A DNA stretch of 64,000 nucleotides from JAGVSR01 sp964589785 (lineage in GTDB: Bacteria; Pseudomonadota; Alphaproteobacteria; Rhizobiales; Hyphomicrobiaceae): the NCBI GenBank assembly GCA_964589785.1, contig CAZPUQ010000009.1:38573-102572 (forward strand). The letters run 5' to 3'. A program made the position numbers and the translations under genes. Position 1 is the stretch's first letter, and each line of letters opens with the position of its first letter. The notes under the pieces are model-generated. The model saw only the letters and a list, made by a program, of their open reading frames with translations, ran no database searches and had not been told where the DNA came from. Positions 34,516-43,094 of the stretch are shown here, piece by piece.

Positions 34516-35121
34516 ATGAGAGAGGTAATGCCCTCGCGCCGTCTGCTGAGCACGGCGACGATGGTTGCGATGATGCTGTGCGGAGCGGCCGCGTTTGCCG
34601 GCGAAGACGCCGCAGCGCCGGCCGCGGCGGAAGCGGCAAAGCCCGCCGACGGCACGGCCGCACCGGCTGCCGCGGATGCGGCGAAGCCCGCCGAGGGCGC
34701 TGCTGCGGCGGCTGGCGACATGGCCGGCAAGACGCCGCTGGAACTCGTCAATTCCGTCGAGAAGGGCAAGCTCAAGAACCCCTATACCGACAAACCCGAC
34801 GCGATCGCGGAGGGCAAGAAATTCTACCTCGCCAACAGCTGCAATGGTTGCCACGGTGGCGGCGGCGGCGGCGGAATGTGTCCGCCGCTCACCAACGAGA
34901 CGTGGGTCTATGGCGGCGACGACGATACGCTCTTCCGGCTGATCACGCTCGGCAGCGTCGACCTCAAGGCGCAGCAGGGCTACAAGGCGATCGCGAAGGA
35001 GACCGTCACCGGTCCGATGCCGCCCTACAAGGACATCATCACGGACCAGGACAAGCTCTGGAAGATCATCGCCTTCATCCGCTCCGTGTGGGGCGGGCGA
35101 GCCGAGAAGAGGGTCTGGTAG
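34516..35121 (+). CDS. c-type cytochrome, probable electron acceptor of the PQQ enzymes
   Basis: 201 aa with a signal peptide (1-28), then a low-complexity Ala/Pro/Lys linker (31-67) that repeats AAKPADG/AAKPAEG. One haem site, CNGCH (109-113), is followed by a glycine run and MCPPL. The distal Met is probably in GPMPPY. The layout, with two further-spaced Cys near the haem motif, resembles the methanol-metabolism-related cytochrome family; functionally it would match XoxG. It is the only cytochrome c in either module. ATG at 34516 has GAGGAAACG upstream. Confidence 0.87.
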   Translation: MREVMPSRRLLSTATMVAMMLCGAAAFAGEDAAAPAAAEAAKPADGTAAPAAADAAKPAEGAAAAAGDMAGKTPLELVNSVEKGKLKNPYTDKPDAIAEGKKFYLANSCNGCHGGGGGGGMCPPLTNETWVYGGDDDTLFRLITLGSVDLKAQQGYKAIAKETVTGPMPPYKDIITDQDKLWKIIAFIRSVWGGRAEKRVW

Positions 35122-35238
35122 GCGGCAAACGTGCGAGCGGACGCGACAGGCCGTCCGCTCGCACTCGATCACGACCGTTCCGAGCGCGCGGCGGCGTTCC
35201 GGGGCGGAGCCATCACATCGAACGATCGTCTGGAGAGA

Positions 35239-36510
35239 ATGTTGCGTTTCTTGACCTCCCGATCGAGCCGCGCCGGCTTCGCTGCAGCCGCGCTTGCGGT
35301 CACGGTCCTCTTTCTCGCCTTGCCTGCGCAGCCGCTCAGCGCGGAGCAGGGGACGGCACCGAATGCGGCTGCCGAGCAGAAGCAGCTCGAAGCCAGAATT
35401 CACTTCCTTAGCAAGGCTTATCCGGAGCCGCCGCCGCTGTCGCTGCTCGATAAGGTCCTCACCGACGAGGGCGTTCAGGGAGCGCGGGTCGCGGTCAAAG
35501 AGAACAACATGACGGGCCGGCTGATCGGCCAACATCACGAGCTCGTGGAGCATCTCCTGCCGGCCGACGGAGATGCCGTGGCCAAGGCGAAGGAAATCGC
35601 CGCCGGCGGCGCCGATCTCATCATCCTGGACCTGGAGCTGAAGGATCTTCTGGCCGTCGCGGACCTGCCCGAGATGCAGGACCGCGTCCTGATCAACATC
35701 CGGCTCAGTGACGACGAGCTGCGCATGGAGCAGTGCCGTGCCAACCTCTTCCATCTTCCGCCGAGCTGGTCCATGCGCGCGGACGCGCTGGCGCAGTACC
35801 TGATCTGGAAGAAGTGGCCGAAATGGTTCCTGATCACCGGCAAGGGCAGCAAGGATCAGCAGTACGCCGCCGCGGTGCGGCGGTCGGCCACCAAGTTCGG
35901 CGCCAAGATCGTCGAGGAGAAGACCTACACCTTCGACGCCGGCTCGCGGCGGACCGACAGCGGCCATCAGCAGATCCAGACGCAGATGCCGCTCCTGACG
36001 CAGACCTCGGCCGACTATGACGTGATCTTTGTGACCGATGCGAACGAAGCCTTCGGCGACTACCTGCTCTTTCGCACCTTCATCCCGCGGCCCGTCGTCG
36101 GCTCGCACGGTCTCGTGGCCGTCGGCTGGCACCGCTCGTTCGAGCAATACGCCGGAACGCAGATGCAGAACCGCTTCGAGCGCGCCGCCAACCGCGCCAT
36201 GACGGAGCGTGATTACTACGCCTGGCTCGCGGTCCGCGTCCTCGGCGAGGCGGTGCTGCGCACGTCGGCAACGGACGCCAAGACGATCAAGACGTACCTG
36301 CTCTCGAAGGATTTCGAGGTCGCGGGGTTCAAGGGCCAGGGGCTGACATTCAGATCCTGGGATCAGCAGATGCGCCAGCCGATCCTGCTTTCGGGGCCGC
36401 GCGCTCTCGTCTCCATCTCGCCCCAGGACGGCTTCCTGCACAAATACTACACGACCGACACGCTGGGCTTCGACAAGCCCGAGACCAAGTGCCGTCTCAC
36501 GCGCAACTGA
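35239..36510 (+). CDS. ABC-type substrate-binding protein of PQQ systems (orphan)
   Basis: 423 aa; signal peptide ends PLSAEQ. The body is a type-I periplasmic binding fold like the branched-chain amino acid receptors (ARVAVKENNMTGRLIGQHHEL; YDVIFVTDANEAFGDYL) and fits the family of binding proteins linked to PQQ alcohol dehydrogenases. In known systems it travels with an ABC ATPase and permease; none is in this window. It may act as a periplasmic chaperone or sensor instead. Start at 35239 with GGAGAGA; the longer frame starts at a Met without a signal sequence. Confidence 0.82.
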   Translation: MLRFLTSRSSRAGFAAAALAVTVLFLALPAQPLSAEQGTAPNAAAEQKQLEARIHFLSKAYPEPPPLSLLDKVLTDEGVQGARVAVKENNMTGRLIGQHHELVEHLLPADGDAVAKAKEIAAGGADLIILDLELKDLLAVADLPEMQDRVLINIRLSDDELRMEQCRANLFHLPPSWSMRADALAQYLIWKKWPKWFLITGKGSKDQQYAAAVRRSATKFGAKIVEEKTYTFDAGSRRTDSGHQQIQTQMPLLTQTSADYDVIFVTDANEAFGDYLLFRTFIPRPVVGSHGLVAVGWHRSFEQYAGTQMQNRFERAANRAMTERDYYAWLAVRVLGEAVLRTSATDAKTIKTYLLSKDFEVAGFKGQGLTFRSWDQQMRQPILLSGPRALVSISPQDGFLHKYYTTDTLGFDKPETKCRLTRN

Positions 36511-36532
36511 CAAAAAAAGAGGACGCGTCCTG

Positions 36533-37495
36533 ATGCTTCGCCTTGCCCTCGTGTGTGCCGCGCTCCTGCCGCTTGCCGCGGCGTCGCAGGCCGCAACGAT
36601 CTTCGTCTCCAACGAGAAGGACAACACCGTCACGGTCATCGACAGCGAGACGCTGAAGGTGGTGAAGTCGATTCCGACGGGTGCGCGACCGCGCGGCATG
36701 ATCCTGACGCCGGACTTCAAGAAGCTGATCGTCTGCGCGGGCGACGACAACCGCCTCGACATCATCGATACGGAGACGCTCGAGGTCGAGCGCTCGCTCG
36801 ATTCCGGTCCCGATCCGGAGCTCCTCGACATCGACAGCAAGGGCGACCGCATCTACGTCGCCAACGAGGACGACGGCATGGTGACCGTGCTCCAGTTCGG
36901 CGACGGCAAGGTCCTGGCCGAGATCCCGGTCGGCGTCGAGCCCGAGGGCATGGCCGTCAGCCATGACGATCGCATCACGGTGGCGACGTCGGAGCAGACA
37001 AGCATGGCGCACATCATCGACAATGCGACGCTGAAGGTGGTGGCAAACGTGCTCGTGGATGTCCGTCCGCGCGTCGCGGAGTTCACGAACGACGGGGCGA
37101 CGGTGTGGGTTTCCGCCGAGATCGGCGGCACGGTCGCCGTCATCGATGCCAAGACCTACAAGGTCGTGAAGAAGTTCGGCTTCGAGATCCCCGGCGTTCG
37201 CCCCGAGGTGATCCAGCCCATGGGGATCCGCTTCAGCAAGGACGGGAAGCTGGCCTTCATCGCCCTCAGTACGGCCAACCGCGTCGCGGTCGTCGATACT
37301 ACGACCTACGAGGTGAAGGACTACATCCTCGTCGGCCAGCGGCCATGGCATCTGGCCTTCAATCCGGAAGGAACGAAGATCTACGTCGTCAACGGCCTGA
37401 CGAACGACATGACCGTGATCGACGCGGCGACTCAGAAGCCGGAGAAGTCGGTCCCGGTCGGACGGCTTCCCTGGGGTGTCATGGTGAAGCCTTGA
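36533..37495 (+). CDS. PQQ-associated YVTN beta-propeller protein (module 2)
   Basis: 320 aa; signal peptide (1-20). Seven YVTN repeats, beginning ATIFVSNEKDNTVTVIDS, with DKIYVANEDDGMVTVLQ-like blocks. Close paralog of the module 1 propeller at 22471, collinear to the end (GRLPWGVMVKP versus GRLPWGVAVKP). It starts 22 bases after the ABC binding protein and overlaps the next gene by 4 bases, so it is part of an operon. Exact role unknown. Confidence 0.87.
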   Translation: MLRLALVCAALLPLAAASQAATIFVSNEKDNTVTVIDSETLKVVKSIPTGARPRGMILTPDFKKLIVCAGDDNRLDIIDTETLEVERSLDSGPDPELLDIDSKGDRIYVANEDDGMVTVLQFGDGKVLAEIPVGVEPEGMAVSHDDRITVATSEQTSMAHIIDNATLKVVANVLVDVRPRVAEFTNDGATVWVSAEIGGTVAVIDAKTYKVVKKFGFEIPGVRPEVIQPMGIRFSKDGKLAFIALSTANRVAVVDTTTYEVKDYILVGQRPWHLAFNPEGTKIYVVNGLTNDMTVIDAATQKPEKSVPVGRLPWGVMVKP

Positions 37496-37953
37496 GCGGG
37501 TCCCCGAACACCCTGCTGAGCACGGTGTTTGCGGTCGTCGCGCCGGCCCTCGTCCTTGCGGGCCTGATGTCCGCCGTCGCCGCCGGGGAAGGGGGACCGC
37601 GCCTGGCGACCGATCCGGCGGTGCGCGCGGGCATGGACGCCATTCGCGCCGCCGTCGTGGATCATCACACGCTGATTACGCACCGGCGCCTTCCGGTGGC
37701 GATGGCACAGTCGTTCGCACGCCGGATCGAGACCGCGGTCGATGCGATCGCCAGCCATGCAGCGGTCGCGCCGGAGGCCCGCACGCGCCTCGATCCTCTG
37801 TTGGCGACGCTCGCCGGCAACGCGCGCGCGATCGGGGCGGGTGGCGACAGTCTGCGCCAGATGGACGCCCTGTTCGCGATTGCCAAGGCTCTCGACGACT
37901 ACGGCGCCCACTTCGACCATCCGGGCTGGACACCGGTTCAGGCCCGACCGTGA
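37492..37953 (+). CDS. Helical secreted protein of the PQQ operon (unknown)
   Basis: 153 aa from a TTG that overlaps the propeller stop codon (TTGA), implying coupled translation. An N-terminal hydrophobic stretch (about 8-27) looks like a signal peptide or anchor. The rest is predicted to be mostly helical, with HHTLITHRRLPVAMAQSF and a late LFAIAKALDDYGAHFDHPGW. Helices with spaced His residues suggest a four-helix-bundle or metal/haem-binding protein, but I recognise no family. No counterpart in module 1. Confidence 0.6.
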   Translation: MSGSPNTLLSTVFAVVAPALVLAGLMSAVAAGEGGPRLATDPAVRAGMDAIRAAVVDHHTLITHRRLPVAMAQSFARRIETAVDAIASHAAVAPEARTRLDPLLATLAGNARAIGAGGDSLRQMDALFAIAKALDDYGAHFDHPGWTPVQARP

Positions 37954-37977
37954 CCCATGAAACCAGGGAGGCACAAG

Positions 37978-39222
37978 ATGCGAATGCTGATGCGATTTTC
38001 GTCGCAGGATGCGCGCGGCGGCGTGTGGCTCTTGCTCGCGGCAACCTTGGCGACAGGGCTGTCGTGCAAGCCCCTTGAGGCCCAGGAGCCGCCCGCGGCC
38101 GCCGTTTCCGAAACGGCCTTAACCGCGGAGAAGGCGTCGCCGCCGGCGGCAAAAGCCAAATACCCGACCCCGCCCCATGTCGAGCTGGCCGGCCATACAG
38201 CCGATCTTTGGGGCGCGCTATTCAATCCCGACGGTACGCGCGTGGCGACGATCTCATCGGATCGCACGGCGCGGATCTGGGACGTCGAGAGCGGCCGCAC
38301 GCTTCTCACGCTTTCCGGCCATGACGAGGCGGTGCGGACGGCGGCCTTCAGCCCCGACGGCGCGATGATCGCCACGGCCTGCCGCAACGGCAAGGCGAAG
38401 ATCTGGAACGCCGCGACGGGAGCGCTCGTCGCCGACCTCGAGGGTCACCCCGAGATGGTCGAGAGCATCGCCTTCAGCCCGGACGGGGCACGGATCGTCA
38501 CGGCCTCGCGTGACGCGACCGCGCGGGTCTGGGATGCCACGACCGGGGCGCTCGTCGCAAGCCTCGCCGGTCATACCGAATGGCTATCGGGCGCAGAGTT
38601 CAGCCCCGACGGCAAGCTCGTCATTACGTCCTCCAGCGACAAGACGGCCCGAGTCTGGGATGCCGCAACCGGCAAGCCGGTCGTGACGCTGGAAGGACAC
38701 GACGGGCTCGTGACAAGCGCGGTCTTCAGCCCGGACGGGACACGGATCGCCACGTCGTCGTCCGACAAGACGGCGCGCATTTGGAATGTCGCGGATGGCC
38801 ATAGCCTCCTCAGCGTGCCGGGGCACACGCGCGCTGCCTTGCGCGTCGCCTTCAGCGCTGACGGCAAGAAGATCGTCACGTCGTCGAGCGACAAGACGCT
38901 GAAAGTCTGGGACGCGGAAAGCGGTGCCCTCCTCGCCAAAATGGAGGGCGTTCACAAGCGGCTCATCCCGCGGGTGATGTTCAGCGCCGACGGACGCCTC
39001 GTGGCCTCGGCGTCGCACGACAAGACGGCCGTCGTCTGGGATGCCGCGACGGGCGAGGCGCTCGCCATTCTCTCTGGCCACGCTAAAGAGGTTGACCAGG
39101 CTCAGTTCAGCCCCCAGGGCACCAAGGTGCTGACCGCATCGTTCGACCGCACCGCGCGCATCTGGGACATCTCGTCCTTCGCCAGCGGCGGACCGGGCCT
39201 CGAGTCAGGTCTCGGCCGCTGA
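37978..39222 (+). CDS. Secreted WD40 eight-bladed propeller protein
   Basis: 414 aa from the ATG with GGGAGG 9 bases upstream. An N-terminal export signal (to about residue 35) and a Pro/Ala linker are followed by eight WD40 repeats with regular GH-x-F-SPDG-x-D-W marks (for example HDEAVRTAAFSPDG, TARIWDVESG). Extracytoplasmic WD40 proteins are scaffolds. It starts 25 bases after the previous gene and closes the module 2 operon. Blades are very alike, hinting at recent internal duplication. Confidence 0.85.
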   Translation: MRMLMRFSSQDARGGVWLLLAATLATGLSCKPLEAQEPPAAAVSETALTAEKASPPAAKAKYPTPPHVELAGHTADLWGALFNPDGTRVATISSDRTARIWDVESGRTLLTLSGHDEAVRTAAFSPDGAMIATACRNGKAKIWNAATGALVADLEGHPEMVESIAFSPDGARIVTASRDATARVWDATTGALVASLAGHTEWLSGAEFSPDGKLVITSSSDKTARVWDAATGKPVVTLEGHDGLVTSAVFSPDGTRIATSSSDKTARIWNVADGHSLLSVPGHTRAALRVAFSADGKKIVTSSSDKTLKVWDAESGALLAKMEGVHKRLIPRVMFSADGRLVASASHDKTAVVWDAATGEALAILSGHAKEVDQAQFSPQGTKVLTASFDRTARIWDISSFASGGPGLESGLGR

Positions 39223-39249
39223 GCGCGACGAGGGCCCGCCGGAAAAGGT

Positions 39250-39284
39250 GCAGCAGGCCGGGGGTGGAGTCCCCGGCCTGCTGC
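39250..39284. terminator. Strong hairpin between convergent WD40 and DegP genes
   Basis: A perfect 14-bp stem (39250-39263 with 39271-39284) and 7-base loop. There is no T-run on either side, so it may stop or protect transcripts from both directions without being a classic intrinsic terminator. Confidence 0.55.
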
Positions 39285-39364
39285 GGATCGAGACGCCGTT
39301 GCCCGAGCGGGAGGCAACCATCACGGGTGATAGCCGGCGTCCCGAAGTCGGGTCAGGCCTAGGC

Positions 39365-40954
39365 TTAGGCCTGCGGAACCGGCATGGCCACGAAGCGCGT
39401 GCCTTCGGCGGTCTGCACCTTCATCAGAACAGCCTTGCGGCCGTTCGACTTGGCAGTCGTGACGCCGCGTTGCACGTCAGCGGGCGTGGAGACCGCCTCG
39501 CCCGCGACCTCCAGGATCACGTCGCCGCTCCGCAACCCCTTCTCGGCCGCCGCCCCGTTGGGGTCGAGGTCCACGACGGCGACGCCCTTGTCGCCGGCGC
39601 CCTCGACGTCGTCGGCGGGCGCGAGCGTCAGGCCGAGACCCGCAAGCTGGTCCTTGCTTGGTTTCGTCTGCGACGCATCGGCCGTCTTATCGGACGGCAT
39701 CGCCGACAGCACGAACGAGGTGCTGAGTTCCTTGCCGTTGCGCAGGTAAGTGATCGCCACCGTCGCTCCCGGCTTCAGGCCGCCGATCTTGCGGGCGAGC
39801 TCGCGCGAGTCCTTGACTGCCGTTCCGTTGACGGCGGTGATGACATCTCCGGCCTTCAGTCCCGCCTTCGCCGCCGGCGTGCCGGGCTCCGTGTTGTCGA
39901 CGAGAGCGCCCTTCGCCTGCTCCATACCAAGGCTGTCGGCGATATCCTGCGTCACCGTCTGGATGCGCACGCCGAGATAGCCGCGCTCAACCTTGCCGTT
40001 CTCTTTGATCTGCGCCACGACCTGCTGGACCGTGTCGGACGGGATGGCAAAGCCGATCCCCACGCTGCCGCCGGAGGGCGAGAAGATCGCCGTGTTCACG
40101 CCGACGACCTCGCCCTTGAGGTTGAAGGTCGGCCCGCCAGAGTTGCCGCGGTTGACCGCGGCATCGATCTGCAGGAAGTCATCATAGGGTCCCGCGCCGA
40201 TATCGCGGCCGCGCGCCGACACGATGCCCGAGGTCACGGTGCCGCCGAGGCCGAACGGATTGCCGATGGCGACGACGTACTCGCCGATCCGCGGCGTCGC
40301 ACCTGCAAACGACACGTAGGGGTAGGTTCCGGCCGCTTCGATCTTCAGGAGCGCCAGGTCGGTCTTCGCATCCGTGCCGATGACGGCGGCGTCGAGCGTG
40401 CGCCCGTCGTCGAGCGTGATCTGCACCTTTGCGGCCTGATCCACCACGTGGTTGTTGGTGACGATGTAGCCGTCCGCGCTGATCAGGAAGCCGGAGCCCT
40501 GTCCCTGCGCCCTCGGCATCGGACCGCGCGGCCTCTGAGGCATGCCGCGCTCCCCGAACTGTTCGCCGAACTGGCGGAAGAACTTCTCCATCGGGCTGCC
40601 CTCCGGGAAGGGCATCGGCGACATCCGTCCTTCACCCATGTCCGCGACCGACTGGACGCTGACCGTCACGGCGACGACGGCGGGCTTCACCTTCTCGACG
40701 AGATCGGCAACGCTCATCTGTCCGGCAGTCTCGCTGCCGGTGACGGGAGGCGGGCCGGCCAGGGCTGGCGACGGCGTGGCGAGGGACGCTCCGCCCGCCA
40801 GCAGGACAGCCGCGAGGGCCGCCGCGCTCACCGATGACATCGCACGTCCATGGACGCGTCCCTCGCGCTTTCCTGATGCGGAAGGTGTCGCGGCCGGACG
40901 GGTCCCGCTGCGAAGCAACGCGGCGTCGGCGTCGGTGCGGTCGTGGTTGGTCAT
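39365..40954 (-). CDS. Do/DegP-type periplasmic serine protease
   Basis: 529 aa. An N-terminal cytoplasmic-looking stretch of about 38 residues precedes a signal/anchor helix (40-60). The trypsin-like domain has the triad His in TNNHVVD, Asp in KTDLALLK and Ser in RGNSGGPTFN. Two PDZ domains follow (about 290-385 and 430-520). It degrades or refolds damaged periplasmic proteins. The start is supported by GGAGATGAGAC; a Met at residue 39 is an alternative. It is close to a large set of secreted proteins but convergent with them. Confidence 0.92.
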   Translation of the reverse strand: MTNHDRTDADAALLRSGTRPAATPSASGKREGRVHGRAMSSVSAAALAAVLLAGGASLATPSPALAGPPPVTGSETAGQMSVADLVEKVKPAVVAVTVSVQSVADMGEGRMSPMPFPEGSPMEKFFRQFGEQFGERGMPQRPRGPMPRAQGQGSGFLISADGYIVTNNHVVDQAAKVQITLDDGRTLDAAVIGTDAKTDLALLKIEAAGTYPYVSFAGATPRIGEYVVAIGNPFGLGGTVTSGIVSARGRDIGAGPYDDFLQIDAAVNRGNSGGPTFNLKGEVVGVNTAIFSPSGGSVGIGFAIPSDTVQQVVAQIKENGKVERGYLGVRIQTVTQDIADSLGMEQAKGALVDNTEPGTPAAKAGLKAGDVITAVNGTAVKDSRELARKIGGLKPGATVAITYLRNGKELSTSFVLSAMPSDKTADASQTKPSKDQLAGLGLTLAPADDVEGAGDKGVAVVDLDPNGAAAEKGLRSGDVILEVAGEAVSTPADVQRGVTTAKSNGRKAVLMKVQTAEGTRFVAMPVPQA

Positions 40955-41078
40955 GTCTCATCTCCGTGGGTTGCGTGGCCGCACAGGCAGCCGTTGCCTC
41001 GGAGATTGGTCGGCCGGACTTTGTTGCACTGTTACCGGCGTCTTAATTTTTGCCCATGTAGAGGCGCGACGGGAGACG

Positions 41079-42659
41079 TCACAACGAGAACTCCAGCGCC
41101 TCGATAATCGGCGGCATGGCCCTGATCTCCTGCAGTGCACCCTCCGACAGGGGCGCCGAGATGCTGATCAGTGCAATGGCGGAGGTCGCCTCGCCGTCGA
41201 CGCCGACGTACATGCGCCGGATGTTGATGTTCTCCCGCCCGAGGATGCCGCCGAGCGCGCCGACGACCCCCGGCCGGTCGTGGTGGCGTGTGAACAGGAA
41301 GTCGCCTTCCGGGACCGCTTCGACGTGATAGCCGTCGATGCGCACGAGACGCGGCAGGCGGCCGCCGAGCAGCGTTCCGGCGACGGTCGCGATGCGGCCC
41401 TCAGAGACCGCCGTCACCTCGACGAGCGAGAGGTAGTCGCGGCTCGTTTCCGATTGCGAGATGCGGCACTCGATGCCGTTGGCCTTCGCCAGATGCGCGG
41501 CGTTGACGCGATTGACGCGTTCCGTGAGCCAGCCGCCGAGCAGCCCAGCGATTGCTTCCGTGCCGATCGGCCTCGGATCGAGCTCGCTGACGCGGCCGAA
41601 CACGCGCACCACAAGCTCCCGGACGGGGCCGACGCTCAGCGCGCCGGCGAGCCGGCCGAGCGAGCGCGCCAGCGCCTGGTAGGGCCGCGACAGACCGAAC
41701 TGCTCGGCCGAGATGCGCGGCAAGTTGACGGCGGTCTCGGCCTCTCCCGTGGTGAGGAACTTGCCGATCAGCTCGGCGATCTTGACGCTGACGGCCTGTT
41801 GCGCCTCCTCCGTCGAGGCGCCGAGGTGCGGCGTCAGGACAACGTTGTCGAGTTCGAGGAGCGGCGAGCCCACGGGCGGCTCCTTGACGAACACGTCGAG
41901 CGCGGCCCCGGCCAGACGGCCCGACGTCAAGCCCTCCACGAGCGCCGCCTCCTCGATCAGGGCTCCGCGGGCGCAATTGATGATCCGCGCTCCAGGCTTC
42001 ATCGCCGCGATGCGGTTGCGGTCGATCAGGTGGCGAGTTTTTTCCGTCAAGGGGCAGTGCAGCGTGATGTAGTCCGATCGGGCGATCAGCTCCTCGAGCG
42101 CGCACCCTTCGGCACCGAACTGCTGCAGGATCTCGTTGGTCACGAACGGATCGTAGGCCAGCACCTTCATCTTCAGCGCCGCGCAGCGTTCCGACACCAG
42201 CCGGCCGATGGTGCCGAAGCCGATGATGCCGATGACCTTGCCGGCAAGCTCGGTGCCGACGAAGCGCTGCGGCTGCCATTCGCCGCTGCGCACGGAGCGG
42301 TCGGCGCGCGGCAGGTGACGGCTGAGCGACATCAGGTGCGCGAGCGTCAACTCGGCCGTCGTCGTGGCGTTCGCATCCGGCGTGTTGAAGACGACGATGC
42401 CGCGCTCGGTCGCCGCCGGCACGTCGATGTTGTCGACGCCGATGCCGGCGCGCCCGACCGCCTTCAGCGTATCGGCCGCCGCGATGACCGGCTTCGTCAC
42501 CCGCGACTTGGAGCGCACGATCAGCGCATCGTAGCCGCCCACCTTGGCGACGAGCCCGGCCTCGTCGAGTCCCGTCGCCACGTCGACCCTGAACCTTGGA
42601 TCCTCCGCCAGCAGCTTGCGACCGTCCTCGTGGACGGGATCGGCGATGAGGATCTTCAT
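41079..42659 (-). CDS. serA: D-3-phosphoglycerate dehydrogenase
   Basis: 526 aa, the long SerA form. It oxidises 3-phosphoglycerate, the first step of serine synthesis. The NAD-binding GKVIGIIGFGTIGR lies near 145, with the catalytic His near residue 280 in VVLTPHLGAST, an intermediate allosteric-substrate-binding domain (about 320-450) and a C-terminal ACT domain (450-526). Start at the Met of MKILIADP; a Met four codons upstream is possible. Together with gcvTHP downstream in the divergent direction it supports serine-glycine-C1 metabolism. Confidence 0.95.
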   Translation of the reverse strand: MKILIADPVHEDGRKLLAEDPRFRVDVATGLDEAGLVAKVGGYDALIVRSKSRVTKPVIAAADTLKAVGRAGIGVDNIDVPAATERGIVVFNTPDANATTTAELTLAHLMSLSRHLPRADRSVRSGEWQPQRFVGTELAGKVIGIIGFGTIGRLVSERCAALKMKVLAYDPFVTNEILQQFGAEGCALEELIARSDYITLHCPLTEKTRHLIDRNRIAAMKPGARIINCARGALIEEAALVEGLTSGRLAGAALDVFVKEPPVGSPLLELDNVVLTPHLGASTEEAQQAVSVKIAELIGKFLTTGEAETAVNLPRISAEQFGLSRPYQALARSLGRLAGALSVGPVRELVVRVFGRVSELDPRPIGTEAIAGLLGGWLTERVNRVNAAHLAKANGIECRISQSETSRDYLSLVEVTAVSEGRIATVAGTLLGGRLPRLVRIDGYHVEAVPEGDFLFTRHHDRPGVVGALGGILGRENINIRRMYVGVDGEATSAIALISISAPLSEGALQEIRAMPPIIEALEFSL

Positions 42660-42837
42660 GATGCCTGGCATGTGATGCGTCTTCCCCGTTGCCGTGAGTT
42701 TCGCTCTGTCGCGGGCTCTGCAACCTATTCCCGATGCCGGGACCGGAGCCGCACGAGAGTCGTGAGCTGGATGTTAGTAGGGTTGACGCGGAGGGGGAAC
42801 CTCGACACATTTACAAAGGCACGACGTTTTTCGGCAT

Positions 42838-43060
42838 GTGGAAGAGTCCGGTCAGGCAGCAAGCGCTGCTGATCCGGCGCCGGAGGAGCAACCGCCCCGG
42901 AAACTCTCAGGCAAACACACCGCCTGCCGATCGGACTCTGGAAAGCGGCCGATGTTTTGCGAATCCGGCCCACCGAAGGATGCAAGGCGAGATTTTTCGC
43001 GTTCGTCGGAGATCTCGCTCAATCTCTCAGGTCCCGGGACAGAGGGGGCTCCGGATTGCG
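42838..43060 (+). ncRNA. Tandem glycine riboswitch (gcvT motif)
   Basis: Two glycine aptamers lie in series upstream of gcvT. The first (about 42838-42950) holds the hallmark GGAGCAACCGCC and AAACTCTCAGGCA followed by GGACTCTGGAAAG. The second (about 42962-43056) holds CACCGAAGGATGCAAGGCG and ATCTCTCAGGTC, then GGACAGAGGGGG. In this class glycine binding turns on expression of the cleavage system. The paired aptamers and the location 35 bases before gcvT leave little doubt. Confidence 0.93.
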
Positions 43061-43094
43061 CGCGATGGCGCGTTGGAGCTGCGAGCCTTACGTC

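Noticed and set aside
34405..36852. An 815-codon antisense frame under the cytochrome and ABC binding protein
   Set aside because: It spans several real genes on the other strand and shows no family signal.
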